DNA of 64,000 nt from Lacicoccus alkaliphilus DSM 16010 (GTDB lineage: Bacteria > Bacillota > Bacilli > Staphylococcales > Salinicoccaceae), in the NCBI RefSeq assembly GCF_900142805.1, contig NZ_FRCF01000008.1, positions 1 through 64,000 of the forward strand. Reading direction: 5' to 3'. The notes beneath the pieces were generated by a model, which had not been told where the DNA came from, ran no database searches, and was given only the letters and a program-made list of their open reading frames with translations. Position numbers and translations under genes: made by a program. Shown here piece after piece: positions 56,570-64,000 of this stretch; positions within the stretch are counted from its first letter, which is position 1; each line of letters starts with the position of its first letter.

Positions 56570-57444
56570 GAAGTCACCTCCAGATAAACATCCTCGAGCG
56601 TTTTTCTCTCCCTCACGAGATGGTCCGGATAAATCTTATGGGTGTTCAGCAGCCGGTACACTGTTTCGATCGGGAGGCCGGTGACCCGGTACTTGTTTTC
56701 ATCCAGACGCTCCAGGGGCAATTCACCTGAAAGCACCTCATATTCTTCGGGCATCAGTTCCACTACGATGCCCTTCTCACCCAATGCCTCTTTCTTCAAA
56801 TCGATTTCCTTTCTGATCTTTCCTTCATATAAAATGCCGGCCTTATCACAGATGCGTTCCACATCCGTCAATATATGCGTGGAGAAAATGACGGTCGTTT
56901 CACCTTTGATCTGTTGAAGTATATTTAAAATCTCTCTGCGTCCTTTTGGATCCAGCGCACTCGTCGGTTCGTCGCAGATCAGCAGTTTCGGTTGATTGAT
57001 CAGTGCCTGTGCGATGCCGAGTCGCTGTTTCATGCCCCGTGAATATGTTTTGATCCTGGTTTCAACGCCCTGAAGTCCGACAAGGGCCAACAGATGATCG
57101 ATACGCTCTTTTTGTCCGGACTTTCTAATATCCGTGATTTCAGCACATAACTTCAAGTATTCTTCAGCATTCATGTAAGCGTAAAACTCGGGCACATCAG
57201 GCAGAAATCCGATGTAGCGGTTGGTCGCCGTGTGCCCGAACGTGACTTTCTCCCCGTTTACATGAATTTGCCCTGCATCCTGCTTCAGCAGTCCGAGCAC
57301 CATCTTCATCGTCGTGGTTTTACCTGAACCATTGCTGCCGATGAAGCCGTAGATCGTATTCTCTTCGACCGAAAGGTCCAAGCCGCTGATCACGTCATTT
57401 TCCCTGAAAGATTTGTGGAGATCATCAATCTGCAGTATGTTCAT
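56566..57444 (-). CDS. yxlF: ABC transporter ATP-binding protein (YxlF-like)
   Basis: The 292-residue protein has Walker A GSNGSGKTT, the Q-loop region YIGFLPDVPEFYAY, signature YSRGMKQRLG, Walker B LLICDEPTSALD and the His-switch FSTHIL. A C-terminal regulatory part follows after about residue 215. It drives the YxlG-like permease. It starts one base after the PLDc_N gene. Confidence 0.93.
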   Translation of the reverse strand: MNILQIDDLHKSFRENDVISGLDLSVEENTIYGFIGSNGSGKTTTMKMVLGLLKQDAGQIHVNGEKVTFGHTATNRYIGFLPDVPEFYAYMNAEEYLKLCAEITDIRKSGQKERIDHLLALVGLQGVETRIKTYSRGMKQRLGIAQALINQPKLLICDEPTSALDPKGRREILNILQQIKGETTVIFSTHILTDVERICDKAGILYEGKIRKEIDLKKEALGEKGIVVELMPEEYEVLSGELPLERLDENKYRVTGLPIETVYRLLNTHKIYPDHLVRERKTLEDVYLEVTS

Positions 57445-57445
57445 A

Positions 57446-57643
57446 TCATCGGCGCTCCAGAACGAAATACAGTATCGGCCCGACCAGGTTGAACAGGATG
57501 ATGATGATGATCCAAGCCATCTTATTCATATACCTGAATGTGTTTTGCCTGACCGCCATGACGAGCGCTGTGATCATCAGGATCATCTGAAGTGCAATGA
57601 GCGGCAGCAGAAATGGCAGCAATTCGTTGATTTCATTGTTCAT
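57446..57643 (-). CDS. yxlE: PLDc_N-domain small membrane protein (YxlE-like)
   Basis: The 65-residue protein has two helices around NTFRYMNKMAWIIIIILFNLVGPILYF (positions 34-60), the PLDc_N pattern. In B. subtilis yxlE precedes yxlF and yxlG in the sigY operon, in the same order as here. sigY and its anti-sigma genes yxlCD are missing from the window. Confidence 0.88.
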   Translation of the reverse strand: MNNEINELLPFLLPLIALQMILMITALVMAVRQNTFRYMNKMAWIIIIILFNLVGPILYFVLERR

Positions 57644-57673
57644 TTTCTCTCCCCCGATATGATATTTTCATGA

Positions 57674-59491
57674 TCACCCAATAAATAATGGAACAATTTC
57701 AAATCCGCTGTCCGTAATTCTGACGAGCCCTTTATCCGAGAGACGGATCTCAGGGATGACGACCAGCGCGAGTAAGGATAACGTCATGAAGGCATAGTTC
57801 AAATTACAGCCGGCTTTCTCCAGTGCTTCAGAAATGTCCCGGGACTGCTCTGCAACTTCTTCAAACGGTGCATCGGATATCAGCCCTGCGACACGGAGCG
57901 GCAGCCGGGCTTCGCCGGATCCGCTCACCACGGCAATGCCGCCCTGCATGCGGACCACCCGGTTCGCCGCTTCTGCCATTTTTTCACGATCATTGCCGAT
58001 GACCATCAGATTGTGGCTGTCATGTGCAACAGTGGTCGCGATTGCAGCCGGCGTCTTGAAACCGAGGCCCTGCAGGATGCCGAAAGCCTGGTTGCCGTTC
58101 TTTCCATGACGCTCGATCACCGTCATATAACTTAAGTCGCCTTCAAGCTGAAGTTCTCCGTCCACACTCCTCACATCGAGGTGGCGCTCTTTCGTCCCCA
58201 CCTGATTTTCAATCAATTGGATCGCACGGACTTTATGCTGTGCACCTTCAGGCACTTCCATCCTGAAATCATCTGCAGTGAACGTTTTGCCTATATGTAC
58301 GGAATTCACCGCTTCCTCCGACAACGGATGGCTGGAGACTTCTACAGTCATCTCTCCGTTTTCCGCAACGACCTTTCCTGCAGCAATCGTCATGCCGACA
58401 TCCACTTCCGCAAGGCTGCCCTCCAGAATGACGATATCTGCAAACCTTCCGGGTGCTATGACACCGACATCACCGGAGACACTGAACCGTTCTGCCGTAT
58501 TGAGCGTGGCCATCTGTATCGCTGTGACCGGCGGCACACCCTGCTGTATGGCATGGCGGATGACAAAATCCATATGCCCCTCTGCAATCAGGGACTCCGG
58601 ACTGCGGTCGTCCGTCACCAGCATCATGCGCCTGGTGTCGAGCCCTTGTTCCGTAAACGCTTTGATCGGCTCTTCCACATCGAGCCACGCAGAACCTCTT
58701 CTGAGCTTTGCATACATGCCGAGCCGGATACGCGCCGCAACATCCTCAGCCGTCGTGATTTCATGGTCGCCGCTGATGCCCGCTGATGCATACGCCGACA
58801 ACTTTGCGCCGTCTTCTGCCGGCCATGTATAATGACCGTCCGCAACTTTGCCGTTCCTGATCGTCGTCTCAAGGATCGACATCATCTTATCGTCACCGTA
58901 GACGACACCCGGGAAGTTCATCACTTCCCCGAGCGCATTCACATCGTCCCCCCATGAGAAAGCTTCCGCCACTTCGTCCGGGCCGATTTCAGCACCGTTC
59001 GTCTCGAACTTGGCATCTGTCGACGGGACCGAGGACGGCACCTGCATGTAGGCAGCCATCGGTGTGCGGCGCGCTTCTTCAAGCATATATCTGAGGCCCG
59101 GGAGCCCGAGGACATTTGTGATTTCATGCGCATCGAAGAAACCGCCCGTCGTTCCCCGTGGCATGACCGCCCTGGAGAACTGGGCAGGCGTGAGCTGCGT
59201 ACTTTCTATATGGCAGTGGCCGTCAAGGAAACCCGGCGCCACATACCTGTTCGCCGCGTCGATGATTTCCGTGTCCTCACCGGTAGTATGGGTGGCGTCA
59301 TTCCCGACATACGCAATCCTCGAATTTTTTACAGCGATATCGGTGGCAGGCAGAACCTCCCCGGAAATGACATTGACAAGCTTGGCATTTTTAATCACCA
59401 GTGTCGCTGCCTCATCCCCTCTTGCCACTGCCGCCAGTTCCCTTATCGATTCCGCCCTCGGCGGCCTTTGGAATCCTTCAACTTCTTTCAT
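57674..59491 (-). CDS. ade: Adenine deaminase
   Basis: The 605-residue protein has the Ade metal site: APGFLDGHCHIESTQLTPAQ (cut to) FLDGHCHIEST, GTTGGFFDAHEI, VTDDRSPESLIAEGHMDF (cut) and a second domain with TTVAHDSHNLMVIG. It turns adenine into hypoxanthine and ammonia. The ATG at 59491 has AAGGAG nine nt upstream. The long frame to 59560 lacks a site. It ends about 30 bp before yxlE, so one transcript with yxlEFG is possible. No purine riboswitch was found. Confidence 0.95.
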   Translation of the reverse strand: MKEVEGFQRPPRAESIRELAAVARGDEAATLVIKNAKLVNVISGEVLPATDIAVKNSRIAYVGNDATHTTGEDTEIIDAANRYVAPGFLDGHCHIESTQLTPAQFSRAVMPRGTTGGFFDAHEITNVLGLPGLRYMLEEARRTPMAAYMQVPSSVPSTDAKFETNGAEIGPDEVAEAFSWGDDVNALGEVMNFPGVVYGDDKMMSILETTIRNGKVADGHYTWPAEDGAKLSAYASAGISGDHEITTAEDVAARIRLGMYAKLRRGSAWLDVEEPIKAFTEQGLDTRRMMLVTDDRSPESLIAEGHMDFVIRHAIQQGVPPVTAIQMATLNTAERFSVSGDVGVIAPGRFADIVILEGSLAEVDVGMTIAAGKVVAENGEMTVEVSSHPLSEEAVNSVHIGKTFTADDFRMEVPEGAQHKVRAIQLIENQVGTKERHLDVRSVDGELQLEGDLSYMTVIERHGKNGNQAFGILQGLGFKTPAAIATTVAHDSHNLMVIGNDREKMAEAANRVVRMQGGIAVVSGSGEARLPLRVAGLISDAPFEEVAEQSRDISEALEKAGCNLNYAFMTLSLLALVVIPEIRLSDKGLVRITDSGFEIVPLFIG

Positions 59492-59598
59492 TTCCATCTG
59501 CTCCTTTACCGTGATTGAATCATCGTTTCCAATCATTTTACCATCAATCAGCCGACGCACACAGGCAAATCGATTGGAATAAAGCGATTATAAAGTGG

Positions 59599-59604
59599 TA
59601 TAAT
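59599..59604 (+). promoter_or_regulatory. Likely -10 box of the DUF1189-like gene
   Basis: A perfect TATAAT; the best -35 (TTGGAA) is 19 nt upstream, longer than usual. The rest of 59492-59680 shows nothing else clear. Confidence 0.4.
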
Positions 59605-59680
59605 TCAAAAAGCTTATATACATTTAAAAGCATTCACCTTAAACTTGAATATTGCTGTATATTAACGGAGGATTGAACGA

Positions 59681-60178
59681 ATGGGCATTCTGCACGTCTT
59701 GAAACTGAGCCTCGCGGCACCGTCCCGACGGGCTGTTTTCCAACTGAACCGCGTGAAGACCAAACATTTTTTCGGATACATATTGTTACTTCTTTTACTG
59801 ATATTCCTGCCAAACGGCCTCCAGCTCATCGCCGATTCGGTGAACAGCGGAAGGTTTGCACAGGAATATCTGATCATACTGATACTGTACCCGTCACTCG
59901 TCATACTTTTCGGCATTCTGGCGGTCTCGCTGCTTGCATCGCTCGGCCTGCTGTTCAGGCGGCTGACCGGCAGGAAGCTGGTCTATCCCCTCCTGTGGAG
60001 GATGACTGTGTATGCCCTGACATACCCCGTCATCATCTTCACCATTTTTGAGCTGTTGGACGTCACCTTCCCATATATGAGTCTGCTGTTGTTGATTTTA
60101 TTCATCCTCATATTCTTCAGGATGATCCTCGTCTACCCGAAAGCCCGGAAAAGGACAGATAATAATGAAGCAACTTAA
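59681..60178 (+). CDS. DUF1189-like membrane protein
   Basis: The 165-residue protein has four helices after an N-terminal LKLSLAAPSRRAVFQLNRVK segment, which resembles the DUF1189 opening. GGAGG before the ATG. No function known. An MFS gene starts 25 nt after its stop, so they share a transcript. Confidence 0.7.
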   Translation: MGILHVLKLSLAAPSRRAVFQLNRVKTKHFFGYILLLLLLIFLPNGLQLIADSVNSGRFAQEYLIILILYPSLVILFGILAVSLLASLGLLFRRLTGRKLVYPLLWRMTVYALTYPVIIFTIFELLDVTFPYMSLLLLILFILIFFRMILVYPKARKRTDNNEAT

Positions 60179-60202
60179 ATAACAATGAAGGTGGAGAGTG
60201 TC

Positions 60203-61477
60203 ATGAAAGCAACTGATGAAACAATCCAGGTCTATATGGATTCACCGGAGAAGCGGCAGCAATTATACAGGCGGACTTTGATCATCGTCGTCATCTCCCA
60301 GATTTTCGGCGGCGCCGGCCTTGCGGCAGGCATCACCGTCGGTGCACTGCTTGCCGGGGAGATGCTCGGGACGAATGCACTTGCGGGGCTGCCGGCAGCA
60401 TTATTCACATTGGGTTCTGCAGGGGCGGCATTCGCAGTCGGGAGATTGTCGAACCGCTTCGGCAGACGCACGGGACTCGCCGCAGGCTTCATCACCGGAG
60501 GCGTCGGCTCCCTCGGTGTCGTCATTGCCGCCGTGACCGGCAGTATATTCCTGCTGTTCCTCTCCCTCCTCATTTATGGGGCGGGGACGGCGACCAACCT
60601 GCAGGCACGATACGCAGGGACGGATCTAGCGACGAAAAAGCAGCGCGGCACCGCAGTCAGCATCGCCATGTTCTCCACTACGTTCGGTGCTGTAGCGGGG
60701 CCGAACCTGGTGGATGTCATGGGCAGATTCGCACGCTCCCTTGGGATCCCCGAGCTCGCCGGGCCCTTCATCCTGGCCGCTGCGGCATTCCTGATTGCAG
60801 GATTGGTCTTATTCATCTTCCTGCGCCCCGACCCGTTCCTCATCGCCCTGAAACTCAATGAACACAGAACCGTCCCCGACACAGATGAATTACAGGCTTC
60901 CGGGGCAGTGAACAGAAGAACCATCGCAACCGGCGCTGTCGTCATGGTATTGACCCAGGTCGTGATGGTCGCCATCATGACGATGACACCGATACATATG
61001 GGCTACCACGGTCATACACTGCAGGCCATCGGCATGGTCATCGGCTTCCATATTGCTGCAATGTATCTGCCTTCGCCGCTCACAGGCATCCTGGTCGATA
61101 AGCTCGGACGCCCCTTCATGGCCGTGGCAGCAGGTGTGACACTACTTGCTTCGGGTCTTGTTGCAGCCTTCGCACCGGGCGGGTCGGTCCTTCTGATGAC
61201 ATTGGCACTCATCCTGCTCGGACTCGGCTGGAACTTCGGACTGATCAGCGGCACGGCGATGATCGTCGATTCGACCGGGCCGGCGAACCGTGCCAAAACA
61301 CAGGGGACTGTGGATGTCTTCATCGCTCTCGGCGGCGCTTCCGGCGGTGCAATGTCCGGCATGGTGGTCGCGGGCGCCGGCTTTGAAATCCTGTCACTCA
61401 CCGGCGGCCTCCTTTCCCTGATACTCATCCCGATCATACTCAGGACCATAAAAGAGAATAATGGTGCAGCAGGTTAA
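60203..61477 (+). CDS. Major facilitator superfamily transporter
   Basis: The 424-residue protein has twelve helices, the motif A form VGRLSNRFGRRTGL between helices 2 and 3, and a second copy GILVDKLGRPFMAV between 8 and 9. The central loop is short and charged. It is probably an efflux pump; the substrate is not readable. GGAG is six nt before the ATG at 60203. Confidence 0.92.
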   Translation: MKATDETIQVYMDSPEKRQQLYRRTLIIVVISQIFGGAGLAAGITVGALLAGEMLGTNALAGLPAALFTLGSAGAAFAVGRLSNRFGRRTGLAAGFITGGVGSLGVVIAAVTGSIFLLFLSLLIYGAGTATNLQARYAGTDLATKKQRGTAVSIAMFSTTFGAVAGPNLVDVMGRFARSLGIPELAGPFILAAAAFLIAGLVLFIFLRPDPFLIALKLNEHRTVPDTDELQASGAVNRRTIATGAVVMVLTQVVMVAIMTMTPIHMGYHGHTLQAIGMVIGFHIAAMYLPSPLTGILVDKLGRPFMAVAAGVTLLASGLVAAFAPGGSVLLMTLALILLGLGWNFGLISGTAMIVDSTGPANRAKTQGTVDVFIALGGASGGAMSGMVVAGAGFEILSLTGGLLSLILIPIILRTIKENNGAAG

Positions 61478-61516
61478 AAACACACCCGGGTTGAAGACAG
61501 CTTCAACCCGGGTGTT
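61476..61516. terminator. Terminator between convergent MFS and monooxygenase genes
   Basis: CACCCGGGTTGAAG (61483-61496) pairs with CTTCAACCCGGGTG (61501-61514). The minus strand has TTTTT after it; the plus strand T run is poor. The stop of the MFS gene lies at the edge. Confidence 0.85.
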
Positions 61517-61531
61517 CATATTTCCATACTT

Positions 61532-63052
61532 TCATCCGTCTTTGCCTCCGGAGAGGCCCCGAATCCGGTAATCCGCCAACATGGTGCGTATGGCATCGGG
61601 ATTTTCATGCTTTGCTGCGGCAGAAATATACCCGTCCGGCCGCACCAAATATATTGAGTCTTCCTCTATTCCTGTACCTTTCATAGATTCATCCCACGGC
61701 ATATGAAAGACTGAAAGGCACGCTTCATCCGCAAGCCTCTCCACCTCTCCCGTCAATTTCCCATAGACGTGGATCTGCCAGTCGAGGGATCTGAGCGGCC
61801 GGTGGTTGTTCACTTCGCCCCGCCCGGTCCAGGGCAGACGGTCCCCGCCCTTCACTTTCCCGGCTTCTCCCGCACTGAGCCCGCTCTCCTGATATTCGAT
61901 GTGGATCTGGGAAAGCGTCCTGAACAGCCTCGCCTTCATATTATCGAAGCGCAGGAGGCGCGGGATGAAGACGGGGATCACAAAGTTCCTCAAATGCTGC
62001 TTATTCACCATGAACCTGAACAACCGGTCCGTCGTGTTCAAAAGTGTACGGGCAAATTTGATGCGTTCCGCTTCATAAGTGTCGAGAATCCCCTCTGCCG
62101 CTCTCCCTTTTAAAACCGCGCTCAGCTTCCAGGCCAGATTCACCGCATCACCGATACCGGTGTTCATCCCCTGGCCGCCGGCAGGACTGTGGACATGACC
62201 GGCATCACCGACCAGAAAGACACGCCCCCTCCTGAATGATTCAGCCACTCGATGGTGCGAGCGGTAGGCAGAGTACCAGTTCACTTTTTTTATTTTCACC
62301 GGGAGTATATTCTCTGCGTGAGCCCTCATCCCTGAAAAATCGCGGGGCGCCTCCCCGTCCGCCATGTATTCATCGGGGATCACGCCGATGAGCCTGACCT
62401 GACCGATCGTCCTGATGGGAAAGCCCAGGCAGAAGTTCTCATCACGGAAGCCGATGGACGGACTTTCCATCAACGTCTCACTTTCAACATCCGCCACAAA
62501 GAACACCGGGTGGTATGTGCCGCCGGCAAATTCTATATCCAGTGCTTTCCGTACAGTACTGGAGGCACCGTCACAACCGCAGATGTAGGCGTACTCTTCA
62601 GTCACGGTGCCGCCCGGCGTCTCTATCTCGGCCTCCACCACCTCTCCGTCATCCCTGAAATGCTTCAATTCATGACGCCATCTGACCTCATGTCCCGCTT
62701 CATTCAATGCATCGACCAGTATCCTTTCATGCACATCCTGGGGCAGGATGAGCACATAAGGGAATTCACTCATCTCCCGGCCGATCAGACCCATGGGAAT
62801 TTGAGCCATATGGTTTTTATTTTTGAAGAAATTGACTTCATTGACGATCATTCCGTTGATCACTATCTTATTGACGATACCCAGCTGCTCATAGAGTTCA
62901 AGCGTTCTGGCCTGGATGGCCATTGCCCGCGAAGTGGTTCCGGGCCCCTCATCCCTGTCTATGATGGTGAACGGTGTGCCCTGCCTGCTCAAAGAGATCG
63001 CAAGGGCAAGCCCGCTCGGCCCGGCGCCGGATATCAAAACCTTTTTTTCCAT
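61532..63052 (-). CDS. FAD-dependent aromatic monooxygenase (PheA/TfdB family)
   Basis: The 506-residue protein has the FAD motif VLISGAGPSGLALAISLSRQG (cut to) GAGPSGLALA, the YICGCDGASSTVRKAL (DG) motif and RVFLVGDAGHVHSPAGGQGMNTG (cut to) GDAGHVHSPAGGQGMN. A thioredoxin-like C-terminal part begins near 400. It hydroxylates a phenol-like ring using NAD(P)H and oxygen; the substrate is open, and no ring-cleavage genes lie near. AGGAGG is seven nt before the ATG at 63052. Confidence 0.92.
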   Translation of the reverse strand: MEKKVLISGAGPSGLALAISLSRQGTPFTIIDRDEGPGTTSRAMAIQARTLELYEQLGIVNKIVINGMIVNEVNFFKNKNHMAQIPMGLIGREMSEFPYVLILPQDVHERILVDALNEAGHEVRWRHELKHFRDDGEVVEAEIETPGGTVTEEYAYICGCDGASSTVRKALDIEFAGGTYHPVFFVADVESETLMESPSIGFRDENFCLGFPIRTIGQVRLIGVIPDEYMADGEAPRDFSGMRAHAENILPVKIKKVNWYSAYRSHHRVAESFRRGRVFLVGDAGHVHSPAGGQGMNTGIGDAVNLAWKLSAVLKGRAAEGILDTYEAERIKFARTLLNTTDRLFRFMVNKQHLRNFVIPVFIPRLLRFDNMKARLFRTLSQIHIEYQESGLSAGEAGKVKGGDRLPWTGRGEVNNHRPLRSLDWQIHVYGKLTGEVERLADEACLSVFHMPWDESMKGTGIEEDSIYLVRPDGYISAAAKHENPDAIRTMLADYRIRGLSGGKDG

Positions 63053-63205
63053 AGTCATGCCTCCTGTAATTCTGTCGTATATCATCCGCAGCCATTCTTA
63101 CTGTATCCATACCCTTCGTGCGTGGATATAAGGCCCGGGACGCCGAAATATATGAGGCAACACAGGGAAAATCGACTGACACTCATGATCCACCCCCAAA
63201 AAATT

Positions 63206-63234
63206 TTGACAATTATGTGAAATAGCTATAAAAT
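63206..63234 (+). promoter_or_regulatory. Promoter of the gluconate 2-dehydrogenase subunit 3 gene
   Basis: Perfect TTGACA (63206-63211), 17 nt, TAAAAT (63229-63234). The start would be near 63241, some 57 nt before the ATG. Confidence 0.75.
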
Positions 63235-63297
63235 TCAAGTATATAGAAAAGTCTTTATTTTCATTTTATATCAATAGATGACGGGGAGGGTTTTTTG

Positions 63298-64000
63298 ATG
63301 GCTGATGAAGAGAAAAAGTTTTCAAGACGTGATTTCCTTAAGACTTCCGGGGTTGCGGCAGGCGGCATCGTGGGTGGTGCCATGTTCGGCGGTGTGGTCG
63401 GCAGCCTGTATACTTCGGATCAGGAGACGGATACGGCGGATCAGGAGACAGATACGGAAAGCTCACTGACGCATGGCGCACCCCTTGATGATGCCCGGAC
63501 TTATTTCAGCAGGCGTGAAGATTTCGAAACACTCGCGGCTGCGACTGAAGTGATATACCCTGAGGATGATAACGGGCCCGGCGCAATCGAGCTGGGGGTG
63601 CCTTATTTCATCGACAGGCAATGCAATGAATTCTGGGGCAGGAACGCCAGGGAATATATGATGGGGCCGTATGATTATACTGCCTCGTCAACGCATGGTT
63701 ACCAGGCTAAGATCACACGTGCCGAAATGCTGCTCAACGGTGTACGCCGTTTGCGTGAAGTCAGTCAGGAAGATCATGATGACGAATTTTATGACTTGGA
63801 TGAAGATACGCAGATCGGCATCCTCGAGGATTTTGAAGCCGGCGACGTCGAAGTGCCGGGAGCGGCCGGGGGCGATTTCTTCAGCCTGCTGCGCACCATG
63901 ACGATCCAGGGTGTTTATGCGGATCCGGTTTACGGCGGCAACCGCGATTACGGCGGATGGCGGATGATCCAGTTCCCGGGGCCGCGCATGGGATGGATCA
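63298..64000 (+). CDS. Gluconate 2-dehydrogenase subunit 3 family protein (3' end outside window)
   Basis: The visible 234 residues start with a Tat signal (SRRDFLKTSGVAAGG, then a hydrophobic GGIVGGAMFGGVVG segment), so the protein is exported folded. The domain after it has DFETLAAATEVIYPEDDNGPG, GVPYFIDRQ and LLRTMTIQGVYADPVYGGNRDYG (cut), the pattern of the small membrane-bound dehydrogenase subunit. It normally forms a complex with a flavin subunit, whose gene probably follows outside the window. GGGGAGGG precedes the ATG. Incomplete only because the window ends. Confidence 0.88.
   Translation, partial: MADEEKKFSRRDFLKTSGVAAGGIVGGAMFGGVVGSLYTSDQETDTADQETDTESSLTHGAPLDDARTYFSRREDFETLAAATEVIYPEDDNGPGAIELGVPYFIDRQCNEFWGRNAREYMMGPYDYTASSTHGYQAKITRAEMLLNGVRRLREVSQEDHDDEFYDLDEDTQIGILEDFEAGDVEVPGAAGGDFFSLLRTMTIQGVYADPVYGGNRDYGGWRMIQFPGPRMGWI

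Noticed and set aside
59492-59680. Purine riboswitch before adenine deaminase
   Set aside because: No conserved loop sequences of the purine aptamer were seen.

Overview
The window looks like chromosomal DNA of a salt-tolerant, low-to-moderate GC Gram-positive coccus of the Staphylococcaceae (Salinicoccus or Jeotgalicoccus type). This is inferred from strong Shine-Dalgarno sites before nearly every gene, lipoproteins with very acidic linkers, two BCCT compatible-solute transporters, an M-box before mgtE, and Bacillales-type genes (yxlEFG, ykyA, katE, ade). I could not run a similarity search, so the genus is a guess.

Positions 1-8,300 hold a complete type I-C CRISPR-Cas locus on the minus strand: cas3, then cas5c-cas8c-cas7-cas4-cas1-cas2, a leader, and the first repeat of an array that runs off the left edge. 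The block is visibly AT-richer than the rest. cas11c is encoded inside cas8c, with its own strong ribosome binding site. The most interesting object is between cas3 and cas5c. A strong plus-strand promoter starts a roughly 76-nt RNA made of a shortened CRISPR repeat, a 17-nt pseudo-spacer and an intrinsic terminator. The first 11 nt of the pseudo-spacer are identical to DNA that follows a TTC PAM and covers the start region and -10 box of the cas5c operon promoter. This is the layout of a Cas-regulating RNA (CreR) that would make Cascade repress its own operon.

Positions 8,450-31,000 are mostly housekeeping and accessory genes: two tandem paralogous membrane proteins, several GNAT acetyltransferases, a sodium/solute symporter set, a prolidase, an oligopeptide-binding lipoprotein, a DsbA/FrnE-like oxidoreductase with a small cysteine-containing partner ORF, a T4 endonuclease V-like protein, a large catalase, a Cu/Zn superoxide dismutase lipoprotein and a three-gene secreted envelope cluster.

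Positions 30,500-41,250 hold two BCCT transporters, an aspartate dehydrogenase facing a DUF5058 two-gene membrane module, a HelD-like ATPase, two CrcB fluoride channels and a PAP2 phosphatase. Positions 41,300-43,050 hold an M-box magnesium riboswitch with terminator, a 34-codon leader ORF containing D-P-D-P-R-P, and mgtE. The leader ORF suggests a second Mg2+-responsive layer.

Positions 43,100-64,000 hold a DMT exporter, a macrodomain protein, a serine hydrolase, an M15 peptidase, a second oligopeptide-binding lipoprotein and a ureide/amino-acid-amide locus (M20 amidohydrolase, second DUF5058 module, divergent PucR regulator). They continue with a formate/nitrite channel, tRNA-Ala(GGC), a lone purC, a yxlEFG-type ABC system, adenine deaminase, an MFS transporter, an FAD monooxygenase and the start of a Tat-exported gluconate 2-dehydrogenase subunit 3.
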